A stretch of DNA of 64,000 bases, from contig ARYC01000579.1 of the NCBI GenBank assembly GCA_000711775.1, positions 21,694 through 85,693 of the forward strand. Direction: 5' to 3'. Made by a program: the position numbers and the translations under genes. This stretch comes from Oxytricha trifallax. Lineage: Eukaryota > Ciliophora > Spirotrichea > Sporadotrichida > Oxytrichidae. Shown piece after piece: positions 45,946-59,151 of this stretch (position 1 is its first letter; each line of letters starts with the position of its first letter). The notes under the pieces are model-generated. The model was given only the letters and a program-made list of their open reading frames with translations, was not told where the DNA came from and ran no database searches.

Positions 45946-47917
45946 TGATCGCCATTGATACTTACTGATTTTATATTCCTCTCTGACATGGTTGCCTCAC
46001 TTTGAATATCTAGATTGGAAGCTGAGAGTTAGTGCTAGATTGCTTATTTGACTTTTTGAAACAATTCGCTCTTTTATTTATTAGCCAGACGATTTATATT
46101 TTTTAATCAGAACCTAATAAATTTTGTAATTTTTAGATTATAACTTAGCGATTAGGAAGTTCTTATAAATAAAAGAAAATTATTTTTAATTAATTAAATT
46201 GAATCAGCCTTTACAAAAATTATACTGACAATAAAGAAGTTACAAAACTTGATAGTCTCCTAAAACAGTTGTACTATACAAATATTATTAATACTATTTT
46301 GTAGCTTAACTTTTTAACAAATATTGAAGATTTTATTTTGTCTATTTATTTCTTGATCCTTTCAATTGAGTTTGATTTTTTTATTCTTACTCACCTTCTT
46401 GCTTTCTTAAAGTAAATTTATTTTTTAGTCTGTTTCTGATATTATTTGATCAACACAAATGAAAAGATAGTTATATTTTATATAACTAAATTTTAGCTAG
46501 GCTACACTTTCCTGATTTCTTAACATTAAATAAAATCAGTGCTTATATATTATATACTTAATTATTTAAAATTAAAATATAAAGCCGGTTTAAAAGATTT
46601 CGCCAAATTTTGTTTGTAGACAATCACAGTTTTCTATTAAACTACAAATCTAAAAGTCAAATTTAATCCTTGAATTAATTTGAAAATCTTATAATAACTC
46701 GCATGAAGGGAGTGTAAAAATTCAGAAGGAATATGAATGAAAAAAATTCTTTGATTTATCTCAAAAGCATCAATGAATAGTTCTAGCATTGCCAAATTTA
46801 AAATTAATATAATTTATTAAAGCATTTCATGTTTATTGGTTTTAATATTAAAAATAAATTACTTGAAAGGAATGAAAATTTACAATGTTTTACTATAAAA
46901 TTTTACATTAATAACTTATATTTAAAAATGTTAGTAAAATTTAATTTTTTTTGCATTTAAATATATTAATTTTACTAAATATTTCTGATAATATTAAGAG
47001 GAATATAGTTGCATAAAATGGTGTATTAAATAATAATTTAACAGCAGAAGATTATGACTTAATCAAGTATTAGTTTGGAATAGAAAATTTTTTAAAAACT
47101 CAAATCAATCATTGTAACCAACTCCAGTATTTAAAATAAATGTCAATGAATAATTTTAATATACTTGTTATGTATAATTAAATTCAATCAAGAAAATATA
47201 ATTAATATTGTGCTATTTTTCTGATATGTTATTTATTTGAACAATATTCTGAATAAGATTATCTTAAAATTGTGGAATTTTATGGTATTTCAGAAAAAAA
47301 TTTTGAAAAATATGAATATGTTTTAAAAATATAGAAAAAATACCTACAAATAATTTTTATCCTTCTCTTAGGGTTTATTAAAAATTTAATAATTCCACAT
47401 TAACAAGTTTTAAGTTGGTGATTTTTAAATAAAATGAGATAATTTTATATGATATAAATTTTTAATAGATTATTAAAAAATAATTTTTCTATTAATAAAT
47501 AAAATTCCCATATATTTATTTATAAAAAATATTAATTTTTGAATCTAGCGTAATACTAAGCATTAAAGCTCAGAAATTTAATAAGAAAGTTTTTCTTTTA
47601 AATTAATAATTAAAAATGCTTAATGTATCATTATTTTATGTAAAATTATTGTAAATTTAAAAATTAAAAAAAATTAATTGCATTTTATATTAAATACTGC
47701 CTTTTTAAGCATGAGAAAGCAAGAACTGTAATAAATGAAAAGTAAATATGATATTTAAGTGAGGTTAATATATTCCTATCAAGATTTACTACCTTTTTCT
47801 TAGAGATTTAGCAATTTATTAATTATTAATATAAAAAATGAATATTAATAATCATGTACAACTCAAAATTATACTATATTTTTATAAGCACGTAGATTAA
47901 AAGTTTATGAATTGAAT
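45946..47917. other. AT-rich stretch without supported features
   Basis: No persuasive coding frame or repeat found. Confidence 0.4.
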
Positions 47918-48303
47918 TATTATTGTAGGAATACATTTGAATTTGGAAAATAATTAAAATTTATTTTTTAAACTATCAAAATTTTGGCAGTTAACTTTTT
48001 GGAAGCATGGAAAATGTGGTACTTGTTAGATAGAAAATCCAAAATTAGCTGGACTTTAATATTGGCGGTACACCTCTATCGCATCCTAGAGCGAGATAAC
48101 TCGACTTTTATTTTGACATTAAAGTCAATCAAACAAATCACAAAAATAAAAGTCGAGTTATCTCGCTCTAGGATGCGATAGAGGTGTACCGCCAATATTA
48201 AAGTCTAGCTAATTTATAATTTTCTACCTAACAAGTACCACATTTTCCATGCTTCCAAAAAGTTATATAATTTTCTAAATTCAAATTTATTCCTACAATA
48301 ATA
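47918..48303. mobile_element. 386-bp foldback element, family with 52440-52870
   Basis: Ends TATTATTGTAGGAAT and its complement. The inner arms around 48055-48200 (TATTGGCGGTACACCTCTAT with its complement) are perfect, the outer arms less so. The 65-aa standard-code ORF at 47984-48181 lies across the palindrome and is not a gene. Confidence 0.85.
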
Positions 48304-49069
48304 TGGCAATAATTATATTTATTAAGTACGATATTTAAGACTCCAGGGAAACTGCTATATAAACTCAATTTAGAAGATAGTTAACAAAAAATCTATGTGT
48401 CTGATTAATTTATTGCCTTAACTGTAAAATTTCTTATTTTATAAACATCATATAAAGATTTTTATTAGATTAATCAATAAAGAAAGAAAAAAATTGATAC
48501 AGATCATTAACAAATTTTTAAGATGCTCTTACATAAATTTAATGTGGCAAAAATATCGAATAATTAATATAAATATAAAATAACAATTAAAAACAATTAA
48601 TAAGATATACTCTGAATAGACTATTTAATAACTTTAACCCTTATTATTTCAATTAAACTAACATTCATAACAATCATAACAAAACGCAGAATAAACTACT
48701 AATGTTTAAAGTATAATATAAATACTTAACTCATTTATTAATTAATTGTCTTGCAATATACCCTAGAAAAATAAGAAAAATTGATTGTTATTTCCAAATA
48801 TATCAAATTTAAATAATACTTTATCAATTTAGATATCATCCTATTTCCATTTAGTATTTTAATTAATTATGAAACGTAAATATAACAGCATATTGATTAT
48901 TTTTTACAATATATATTTTTTAAATGAAACTAAATGTCATTTATAAATAGTAAAATATGGATTTCTTAAAAATAATAAACGGAGATTATAAATCAAGTTA
49001 CTTAGTTAGTTAGCTATTTAGTAAGTTAATTTATAAGGAAATTAATATTAAGGGTAATAATATAGAAGG
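48304..49069. other. AT-rich stretch without a gene
   Basis: Nothing supported on either strand. Confidence 0.4.
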
Positions 49070-49290
49070 TAAGTCCCTCCTTCCCTCCCAATCTCACCTC
49101 CGGAGGCATCAGGTGTGCCAACTGTCAAACTTGAATGTTGTCCAAACTCGTGTCCTTTCATCCATGTTACTATTCCATATTTCCAAGGTGGATCATATGG
49201 TTCCCTTTTTCACGTCATGACAACTCCGCAAGTGTACACCGTGCCTTTTACTTTGTTCAAACACAACTAAAAACTAAGGATATCCCATAC
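49070..49290 (-). CDS. Short GC-richer coding-like island
   Basis: On the minus strand a frame reads NKVKGTVYTCGVVMT, a TGA, then KREPYDPPWKYGIVTWMKGH and GTPDASGGEIGREGG, down to about 49075. G+C rises relative to the neighbours. The plus-strand ORF at 49135-49488 overlaps and looks less protein-like. Could be a macronuclear-destined segment; family unknown. Confidence 0.3.
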
Positions 49291-49490
49291 TTTTTACAGA
49301 ATACAAATATCAGTAAACCCTCGGTTCGAACTCCATGCCCTATCATAATTTGTCAGTCGACTAACCGTATAAATAGTAGGTATGAAACAGTCAAACTAAT
49401 TATATTATTATATGAACAAGTTAAGACTTTGAAAATTATACAGCATATTTTGAAATTTAGGCTAAATTTTAAGTTAAAGTTTCTTTAATG

Positions 49491-50442
49491 ATTCTATTCA
49501 TGCACTTTGTGGTAAATAATTGAAACATTCAAAAATAAATGAGAAGATATAAGTAGAAATAATTTGTTATTTAAGTAGTAAATAAATTGCATTAACTTAT
49601 TCTAAAATTTTCAATCTTATTTGAATCTTTAACCATGTGTAATTATGAAAAATTTAGAAGAAAAGATCCACAAAAACTATTTGACAACATCCTTAATATA
49701 TTCCTATTCGCCAATGAAAATGAAGAAATAAAACGAAATGAAAATTAAATCAATATGCCAAGGAATATCAAGCAATTAAAAATAGAAAGATAACAAAAAA
49801 AGGAATAAATATAAGAAAGTTTCGCTAATTTAATACTTAAATCAATTTATAACAATTTGCTTATTATTAATAAATTATTATAGATTCAAAGATGTATTGA
49901 CTTGAAAAGCAGAGATCAATGATAATATTTTTAAAAGACAAACCATTATCATAATATTTGAATAATTAAAAAATATAATGAAATAAAATAAAATTTGAAA
50001 GAAAATAAATTATAAAAGATGATATGTTGAATTTACAAAAGTCAATTTGATGACAAAAATGTAAAAAATTCTAGAAGAAAAAAGCTAAATTAAGAATAAA
50101 TAGATTTATAAAAAAAAAACTAGACAAAATATTCTTAAAGATTTTTTTAATTATAAAACGCTATCTATGCAAGAAGACTTATTTTAAAAGATAAAAGAAT
50201 TTTTTTCCAATTTAAATATTCCAATTCTTACTTTAAAAGCTGGATCTATAAAGTTTATTTAACTTATTTTTGAGATTTTATAAGCGACTCCTCTTATCCC
50301 TTGATATGTTTGGATTTAATTCTGTTAAAAATGGGAATTGACTTATTTCATTTGTTTAAAAAAATAAACTTGATTAAAATATTTTTATCGATCAACCAGA
50401 TTCCTTGTCTCTAGCAATTTAGATCTTCTTAGATAAATTAAG
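49491..50442. other. AT-rich stretch without a gene
   Basis: Nothing supported. Confidence 0.4.
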
Positions 50443-50680
50443 TCACTTTCATGCATTGACCATAACTAGAAGTAAATCTTCCCGTTAGTGATCTTATGAA
50501 TATTCATAATTTATTTGAAAGTTATCATACTTCCTTTGCTTTTATGAAGGAACTTCAATTAACATAATAAAGTTTATTAATAAAGACCTTACATGTACTT
50601 ACCTTTCAATTTTGCTAGAATATAGTCTACTCACTCTCATTTAAAGAATGTAGTGATGAAAAATAATAAAGATATTTAAG
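50443..50680 (+). repeat. Dispersed repeat, unoccupied copy
   Basis: Similar to 12571-12810. Here AAATTAAGTCACTTTCATG is continuous, whereas at the other copy the fossil TBE abuts AGTCACTTTCATG, so this approximates the empty insertion site. Confidence 0.5.
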
Positions 50681-51484
50681 AATTCGTTCGGTTCTTTTGA
50701 TTTGATATTCCAATTAAGAGTCAAATCTCTCTTTTGAGATAGTTGAGCAGTCACTCGTAACTAAAAAGGAAATGAAGTGATATAGAAATGTTGAGAATTT
50801 GAATTTGAATAAGATACAGAAATGTATTTGAGCCAAAAGATCTCGAAATGTCATGAATCAAACTTTAGATTTTACGAAAGCTTAATATGCTCACTCAACG
50901 ATTTTAGTTCAATAGTACATTTTTAGTTTGATGAAGCTATATCAAGATAAAATCGCCGAGTTTATTTGATATCAATTTTTAATTAGTTATTTGAAAAGAT
51001 GCAATTGAAGGTCCAAAGTTCTGTTTTATAAGAATTTTTTATGATTCATTGATCTCTATTTACAAGGTAGAAACAATTTACTATCATCTATCTTTAATTT
51101 TATTCATTAATTTGATGAATTATTTTTATAATAACATTTTTTATCTTCTTTCTATTTCATTCTTATATAAATATTAAGTATAGCTATTTTAAATTTATAT
51201 CAAATAAAACTATATTTAATTTGTTCTATTCAAATTCCTTTCCTATAATTTTTTTAGAGTAATTATTTTCATATTGATTTAGTATTTAAATATTTTTGTT
51301 GATGATTAATTATACTTGAAATAATTTAATTTGATAAAGGTTTAAACTTATTTATTAATTTTTTTTGTTTAAGAAAGTTTATTATAGGCAATGAAAAATC
51401 AGACATGTAATTTTCATATATATATATATATATAGGAAGAATATTTGAGTTCTAATCATAGATTTATTATCTTGCCCAAAAATT
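50681..51484. other. AT-rich stretch; faint resemblance to the 1.07-kb tandem unit
   Basis: 50725-50800 (TTTTGAGATAGTTGAGCAG, then AAAAAGGAAA) resembles TTTTGAGATAATTGAGCAG in the tandem units at 59589, 60657 and 61728. Similarity fades on both sides. An (AT)n run lies at about 51416-51433. Confidence 0.35.
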
Positions 51485-51855
51485 TTATATGCATCTTAAG
51501 GGGAAGTTTCCTGCCTAATACATCAAAATATGTAATTTATTTTTAATCTTAAATACTTTTATCATCAATTATGAAACAATTATTTATAATCTATTATAAA
51601 ATATCTTTTCTGCCTTGATAATGAATTCAAATATTAATGAAAATCATTCATTTTTATAAAAAAAATTATTTTAGAATTGTTTTTAAAATATAAATTGATA
51701 AAAATTATAAATATTCCATGAAAATTTATTATAATTATAAATTGTTTGTTATATTGTAAAAGTAATTGAAATTAAAATTTAAATATTTCTAATAGTTTTA
51801 TTGCAAAAATATAAAATTTAATGTTAGGGGTGGGAAACTTCTCCCAAATTATCAC
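51485..51855. mobile_element. MITE with GGGG-AAGTTTCC ends, copy 2 (inverted relative to copy 1)
   Basis: Starts near GGGGAAGTTTCCTGCC and ends near GGGTGGGAAACTTC. Its complement follows the core of 39604-40078 closely (shared ATAATTGATGATAAA, CAATTCTAAAATAA-like strings). Ends shorter than in copy 1. Confidence 0.7.
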
Positions 51856-52439
51856 TTATTTTTTATGATTGTTATTTAAATGAATATTACAATAAATAAT
51901 TAGCATTAAGCAACTAAAAAGACTTATAATAAAGAAAGGAAACAAAATATCTTTACTAAAAAATAGTTATGCAAAATTATTTATTTATTTGCTGAGAAAT
52001 TAGTTGAAACATTCAAAAAATTCATTAATAAGCACAATATAGATAAGTAAGAAGATTTTATTTTTAGTCACAAAGAGTTTCATAATATTCATTGGGTTTT
52101 AATTGCTTATAACTGATGTAATAAACTTTGTAATGTTTGCAAGGGAAATTTATTAAAAAGATTATAAATTCTAAATTAAAAATTAATTTAATGATTTATA
52201 AGAAGTATAATGATAATCTAATAATTAAATATTTATTAAAAGCGAAGTATCTGCTTAATATATTATTAATCTATAATAACAAATTTTGTATGATCTAAAA
52301 ACACTTAATTTCTTTAAAAATGAAACATATATAGATACTCAATTTGGGGACTCCTAACGTATGGTGGATTTTCCTGATTTATGTACCAATTTTGACTACT
52401 TTTAGACGTTTATATTAATGAAATTCGTTATGTTCCTTA
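51856..52439. other. AT-rich stretch without a gene
   Basis: Nothing supported. Confidence 0.4.
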
Positions 52440-52870
52440 TATATTACTGTTTTATAGGTTTAAATTTGGAAAATAAAATTAATAAATAATTATTTAAATT
52501 CGTTTCTGTAAACCTTCTTGAAATCTAGACAATATGGAACTTATTCGATAGGGAATAAAAAATCAGATGGGCTTGCTATAGGCGATATCACTTTATTATA
52601 TCCGAGAAATGAGATAACTCAAGTATATTTTTAGATGTTTTATTTAGTCGATTTTGATGCTAAAATTAAGATTTATCTTTCTCGATTCAAAAATGTGATA
52701 GAGTGGTACTACTTATATTTACTACAGCAGATTTTTGTTTTTAATTCCCTATAAAACAGGACAAATTCCATATTGAGATTTCGAGAAGGTTAACTGCCTC
52801 TGATTTAAATAATTATTAAAATAATTTTATTTAATTTTCCAAATTCAAACCTATAAAGCAATAATAGTTA
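52440..52870. mobile_element. Degraded foldback related to 47918-48303
   Basis: Outer arms (TTTATAGGTTTAAATTTGGAAAATAAA and its complement region) pair well, the inner arms imperfectly. GAAATGAGATAACTC and nearby bases recall GAGCGAGATAACTCGAC in 47918-48303, which suggests an older member of that family. Confidence 0.65.
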
Positions 52871-54370
52871 AATACAGAAGCACTAAAATTTTAATATATT
52901 ATTTATGAAAATTTACAATAAACTATAAAAAATACTCTTAGAAAATTAAGGCAAATTATAATTTCTAAATACGATTATTAATTCTTTTCCTAAAGAGTAA
53001 AAACAAATGCTACTTATGTTTGCATAATAATTATGAGAATTTATAATAAGAATATCATTAAAGTTAAAAGTAAAATGACGGCTTTAATCGATTCTACTAA
53101 AAAAGATATATCTTTAGCTTAAGATTATTTATTATTCTTCTTTAACTAAAAATCTAATCAGATTATAGTTGGGACTGGGATAAAATATATATCCCTTAAA
53201 ATTTTGTTAATAAATTTATAAATTATATATTAAGTTTAAATTCATAAATTATTCGAATAATTATAATATTTGTGTCATTCATATCTTTTATACTTTATTG
53301 ATTGATAGATAAACAAACTTACATATGCTATTAATTTGAAAAAGTATTAAAAAAATGCTTAATAAAATTAGTAAGATAAAATTCAATATTTTTGTTATAT
53401 GTTTTGTTGAAATTATTTAATTACAAAATTTAAAATATCTCTGTAAATCGAAAGAAAATGATTGTTATAAGTTATTAAGAATTCAAAGTAATCAATTATT
53501 TGTTCAAAATAGTTTAAATTCCTAATATTGTCCAAGCTGCGTTATATTCAAATCTAATGGCTTCTTGTATTTAAATATATCCCAAATTTCTCTTTAAGTT
53601 TAAATTTCTTAATAAATGATAGAATATATTATTAATTTCAAGTAGATATACCTGTCAAAAAAGACTTTATACAATAAGATGTTTTATCAATTAACAATAG
53701 AATTTTTAGATTTTTATGCTAATTATTTTTTTAAAGCAACTATAAATAAATTCTCATAAAAAAACTAAAGAATAATAAGAATAGAGGAAGGACCCAATAG
53801 ATGAATAGGAGACTAGCCATTAAAAATCAGAATAATTTTACGTACAATTATTTACAGTGTTTTCATGTGTAAAATTATCAGAAAAATTGTATTTATAATT
53901 AGCAATGTCCTAAAAAATCAGGTGAAATATTAATATGAAAAAAAGACAATGGCAAGAATTTAATCAGAAAAAATTAATATTAAATATAAATAAGGTTTCA
54001 TAAAACTCAATCTTTTAGATACAAGAATTATCTAATTGACATCGAATAAATATTTGCTAGCGATAATTTCATAAATTTCATAAAATTATTTTTATAAGAC
54101 AATATATTATACTTCATTTATTAAATTATTATACACAAACAAATTTAAAGTTAAATTTATATATAACGAGGCTTTTGACTCGTCCTCTTACAATAAGATA
54201 CAATTAATTTTCAACATGAAGCTTAAAAATATATATAATTAGAATAAATTTAAAGAATGTGAAAAAATTGTAAACATAAAAGTAATACATAAATTCATGC
54301 TATCTAAAATAAATACAAACATAAATTTTTTATTGCAACCATGTCAAGTATAATTTTGAGTTAGTCAGAA
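52871..54370. other. AT-rich stretch without a gene
   Basis: Nothing supported. Confidence 0.4.
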
Positions 54371-55272
54371 ATGTTTAAAGCAATTGTTTTAACCAAATCT
54401 GAAGAGTTCTCATTGATCTAGTTGAGACCCAAATATAGCTGACGATCCATTATTCCTCACTTACTTCCTTAAAAGTCTTTCCGAAAAAGAAATGCAAGAG
54501 GATTGCAAGAAGAGAATAGTTATCTTATCTAAAATCGCCTAGGCGGACAGGGTATGGGTCCATAAGGCATAAATGGACGTCAATAGGAATGAACTCATCT
54601 TGATTTAGCTGGCCGATCATTGATGAGTATTTGAAATCCTTAACGACTCCTTGAGCCCTTCGAGGGCTTCAAATATATCATCCATTTTTATTGAGCCCTC
54701 CCGAATCTAGAAAGTTTCGAGACCAAACTACCCTCTGATCATGACTATTGCAGCTTTTGATTTTAGTTTATTGCTTTCTTTCGAAAGCGTCTAATTGCCA
54801 TACTTGAAAGCCAGATGCGCATTTAAATGGAGCATAACTTAATTTAAGTTTATTCAATATAAACTATACTATGACCCGACTCGTAAGCTGATATAACTTG
54901 TGGGCAATTTAGCAGCTGAACTTGGCCGATTTTTCTCAAGATCCATTCGATAATGCGATATCGAGATGTTGCATCCTTTAACTTGATGTCGTAGTAGATG
55001 AATAACCGACAAAGTTGGAAAATTGAAAATTTTGCTTAAGAAAACTTCCTATGAAACAATATCGCTCACATCATCAGGCTCTCAAATGCCTGAGCCTCAA
55101 GTGTGTCTGAGTGAGATAGGCACTATACATGATGGAGTTGCAAATTTTTCCATTTTCTACTCGCTTTTGTACCATATAGCTGCCCTTAATTGCCGGTAAA
55201 CAAATACTTTGAACTTGTCTAACCGAAACCCTCAATGCCTTACTGACTTTTCTTTAGGTGTTGTAGAATACT
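54371..55272 (+). pseudogene. GC-rich decayed gene of unknown function
   Basis: A frame starting MFKAIVLTKSEEFSLIQLRP at 54371 shifts at about 54430 into one frame that then runs to TGA near 55270, interrupted only by TGA at 54621, 54624, 54984 and 54999. It reads LTYFLKSLSEKEMQEDCKKR, IAQADRVWVHKAQMDVNRNE, FEILNDSLSPSRASNISSI, LVGNLAAELGRFFSRSIRQ and SQMPEPQVCLSEIGTIHDG. The four TGA codons in one frame fit decay by point mutation. The PEPQ segment resembles CSEAPEPQGGL downstream of the ORF at 6987-8024, at both DNA and residue level. No known domain identified. Confidence 0.55.
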
Positions 55273-55578
55273 TTTGACTCTTTATCTGGATTGGCAGAAT
55301 TAAATCTCAGCAAGTATATAGCATCTCTAAGAATTCTATGTGCTTTTATTTATGTGCTTAATTCATTTATTTATGTTTCAAATATTAATTATTTATGTAT
55401 TACGATTATTTTTATTTTTATTCAATGATCAGATTCTATAAATAAAATGTACTAACTTGCAATATTACAATTCTACTTTAAATATAATTATATATATATT
55501 TAATTCCTAAAGCGAAAAATTTTTCTCGCTTTGAGAATTATTCTCAACAACTTGTAGAGCTTACATAAGAAAAATGAA

Positions 55579-56702
55579 ATTGATGAAATAGAATTGAATC
55601 GGGGAAATTGAAAATAAATATATGAATAAGTAAGAGTAGCTGTTAGATCAAATTTGGTTCCATGTACTACTTACCGTTATGGTTATGTGTCCATACCGCC
55701 AATGTTCCTAATGTGTACCGTAATCACTTTTCTCTACTATCTCACTTGAACCATTTGACCAACTTGACTAATTTGACTTTTTATTATTTTTGGTAAAATC
55801 AGTAATTAATTATATTAGTCTAATTAGGCAATTATATAATTAAATATACGAAAAGTATTATGCATTTCATTACTAAGGGTTGTGTTCTCAATATATGTTG
55901 CTGAGTGAGTTTGCAGCAGTATTTCTTGGTTGAATATTAATTCTGTGCGAAGTGATGTGTGCATAGTTAGTAGTTACCGTAGACCTTTTAATCACGACGT
56001 TGATACCATCTTGAGTTATTGCTAGTGCAGAAGTGGCAGACGATTTAGCATTAGCAACTTTAGCAGTAGTAGTAGATTCAGACCAATGAGTTTGTTATCC
56101 ATATCCATTTGCTGCTCTAATCTGATAGATGTATGAAGAAGTACCTGGAGTAACAGTGTGTGTGAGTGGATAATTGTTTGTAGTAATTGTATCAGTAATA
56201 TCAGTCCACGAGGTTCCGCGGTTATTGCTCTATTGAAGCTCATAAGAGGAGATAGCGAGACCTGATCCAACTGCTTGCAGCACCAATGGAACAGTCAAAG
56301 TGAGTGGAATTAATGTGGTAGTAACAGAAGCTGAAACAACTGATGATGGAGAAATCTTAGCTGGTACATCTTAGATCAAAGCTCCAGCACTGTTCATCTC
56401 TGAATAGGCTTACTGTCAACTCCATTAAAAAGTATATTTAATTATATAATTGCCTAATTAGACTAATATAATTAATTACTGATTTTACCAAAAATAATAA
56501 AAAGTCAAATTAGTCAAGTTGGTCAAATGGTTCAAGTGAGATAGTAGAGAAAAGTGATTACGGTACACATTAGGAACATTGGCGGTATGGACACATAACC
56601 ATAACGGTAAGTAGTACATGGAACCAAATTTGATCTAACAGCTACTCTTACTTATTCATATATTTATTTTCAATTTCCCCGATTCAATTCTATTTCATCA
56701 AT
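55579..56702. mobile_element. Foldback element enclosing an FN3-like coding block
   Basis: Arms of about 270 bp (55579-55848 and 56431-56702) are almost perfect complements and sit exactly either side of a 580-bp coding-like core. Similar ATAAGAAAA-type strings occur just outside both ends and may be a target duplication. Unlike the other foldbacks here, the core is not a short loop. Confidence 0.8.
55888..56415 (-). CDS. Fibronectin type III-like protein segment between foldback arms
   Basis: The minus-strand frame is open from just after TGA at 56416-56418 to TGA at 55888, using TAA/TAG as Gln. It reads AYSEMNSAGALIQDVPAKIS, then ISSYELQQSNN, GTSWTDITD, and TSSYIYQIRAANGYGQQTHW. The YxIRAxNxxG strand with the preceding W matches the F/G region of FN3 domains common in ciliate surface proteins. 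It then continues with SATSALAITQDG. No start codon or signal peptide within the block, so it is a fragment: a captured exon or a macronuclear-destined segment. The 82-aa standard-code ORF here is another frame. Confidence 0.6.
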
Positions 56703-58395
56703 AATAAGAAAATGCAACAGGTATATATGATTAATCATTAGAAAAATAAAACTTAAAGATTTGATTAGTAAATTAGATAAAATTTTAATTATTAAATAAT
56801 AGGTAAACAAGTGTCACTAGATAAATGATAAAAGTAAAATCTTTTTGGTATCAATAATTTGATTTTTTAGATATAATGGAACCAAATATAAGGTTATATT
56901 AGTATATTAGTTTTCAACTAAGCAGCTTATAATTAATAAATAATAGTTATTATATGCCTTATTTTATAAAGAGTAACTTATATATCCATAAAAGTTTAAA
57001 TTTGTGAATATTCTTAAAACAAAAAAATTATATAGAAAATTATCGCTTTTAAAAAAAGGATTAAAATATATTTTTAAAAAAAAATGCTATGATTATAGTT
57101 TTTTATTTCTTATTTAATATCAAGAGAATATTAAAAATTGACAGAATTTAGAGGTTTAAAATATGGATTATGATACTGAATATATGTGGCAACTAGATTT
57201 TATTAAATATACAAACATTTTCAAATAATTCTGCTAAATCGGAGATATTATCTTTATTACATTTGTTTTAAGTGTTTACTAATCAAGCGGAATATAGTTC
57301 AATAGTGCCTTGGCAAATAACAAGAAACAACAAAAGAAATGTAAAATTATTAAAATATGAATAGCTTCGTCAACAGTGATAAATAAATAGCTTAACAAAG
57401 GTCTTAAATATGACTCTATAATATTTTATTGAATCTGTTATTATTAAAAATGTGAATTATAAATCTAAAAAAAATCATTTTTAAGTTTTTGACCTTCTCC
57501 TTTACCAATAAGCCTAGTAATTAAGTAATAAAACAATGTTTAATATTAATTTTGTGAATCAAACAAATATAAATGAGCATTATATCGTTAATTTTTTAAT
57601 TTAGGAGATATTTATAATCTATCAATGATTAATAGAACAGTAAACCTTGCTTAAACTTATAGCAATAATTTTTAACATTTTTAATTCAAGCTTTAAATTG
57701 TATGAAAGAACTATCTCTACCAATCATTTAATTAAATATATTCAAGTATATTTTATGAAAAATATATATTTTATTCACAAAGTATAAAGTAAAACATACT
57801 TGTAACTTCATTTGCTACTTCGAGCTTCTCACCCTTGCTAATAAACCCACAATATGAAAAATTCATAATCACATCTTGAAGTTTGGAGTGCATTCTTATT
57901 TCATGATCTTATGCACTATGTTTTTCGTTATTTTAAAATATCATATATATTCAAAAGAAAACTTCATGATTATAAAATCATATATTAAATTTATAAAAAA
58001 GGTAGTTAACTTTGAGAATTTTTTAATAAAAAAATATTAAAATTTATAAAACTACAACTGTCTTTGACTTTATAGATAAAGAGAAAGCTTTAAATGTGAA
58101 GATAATCAAATAAATGGTATTCGATAAGTTATTATGCGCCTTTTTCTTATTTAATAATCTCAAAATTTTGTATATACTTTGATTCATAAAAAGTTTGAAT
58201 CTAAATTATCACTTTATATTTTTGTTATTATTAGGATTAAGTAAATAAACATTAATCTTAAGTAATATTACTAAAGAATTTTGAAATTTTTTCATGACAA
58301 GAAATGTTGAGTGTAATCTTAATATGAATTTTGTGTAAAAATATCTTAATATTGCATTTTTTATTGGTTTACTTTGAGATATAATTATTAAATTA
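56703..58395. other. AT-rich stretch without a gene
   Basis: Nothing supported. Confidence 0.4.
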
Positions 58396-58554
58396 GAATG
58401 TGAATTGCTAGGTCAGGTACCAATCTCCCTTACGACTTTTAATTAAGCTTTCACTTATACTAAGGCCTAAAGAGGGTAAGCAGGTTGTTGAAAAGAGCAA
58501 CGCATAAGGAGTCAGTAGAGGGTTTCAATCTGCCAGATATTCACTCCTCGAGTA

Positions 58555-59151
58555 TGAGTGATCCAGGATTTCCTTGCATTAGATGAGCCAACTGGCTTGA
58601 ATTCAGATCATTAAGTAATAGGGAACAGGATGATAGTACACTTTGTCTTCAAAAGTGAGAAGACGAATATAATTCAAGCAAAAGTAAATATTTATACTCC
58701 TATACCGGGTTATGAAGCTAAAGCTACCACAGCGAAAGGACAGGGATTATTTTTATCAGTAGCGAGGGATCGGTATGGTTTTTAATCAACTCTCTGTCAT
58801 CTAGTCGAATAATGCGAGCTCTTTTTTTCAAGATATTCTTATAAACATCTTGACAAAAGAGAAAAACTAGGTGATAGCAAACGAATTTTAAAAAAGTATT
58901 TACTATATGATCACCACAGCAATTAATTACCATGTCAAAACACTATTATAGATCAACGTGATGAAAAAAATGATGATTTGATATAAGTATAAAATAGTGA
59001 CATGTTAATATATTTTGATTTTATCATTAAAACAAACTTTGAAACCTGTATATAAAAATCATAAAAAAAACAAATAATTCTTTAATTCCTTTATCACTCT
59101 TCGAAAGAAACTAAATTATTTGTAACTGCATTGATTTAACTCTCTTTTTGA
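58555..59151 (+). pseudogene. Coding remnant of unknown function
   Basis: After TGA at 58555 one frame is open for 197 codons to TGA at 59149, with TAA/TAG as Gln: FLALDEPTGLNSDHQVIGNR, IIQAKVNIYTPIPGYEAKAT, GQGLFLSVARDRYGF, KREKLGDSKRILKKY. Upstream, 58500-58580 reads SVEGFNLPDIHSSSMSDPGF in another frame, suggesting extension with one frameshift. The last part runs into the first tandem repeat and is probably not coding. No family recognised. The minus-strand ORF at 58724-58933 is a shadow. Confidence 0.45.

Noticed and set aside
47984-48181. 65-aa plus-strand ORF
   Set aside because: It spans the centre of a foldback palindrome; the open frame is a by-product of the inverted repeat.
49310-49345. 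GGTTCGAACTCC, resembling a tRNA B-box
   Set aside because: No acceptor stem or anticodon arm can be drawn upstream.
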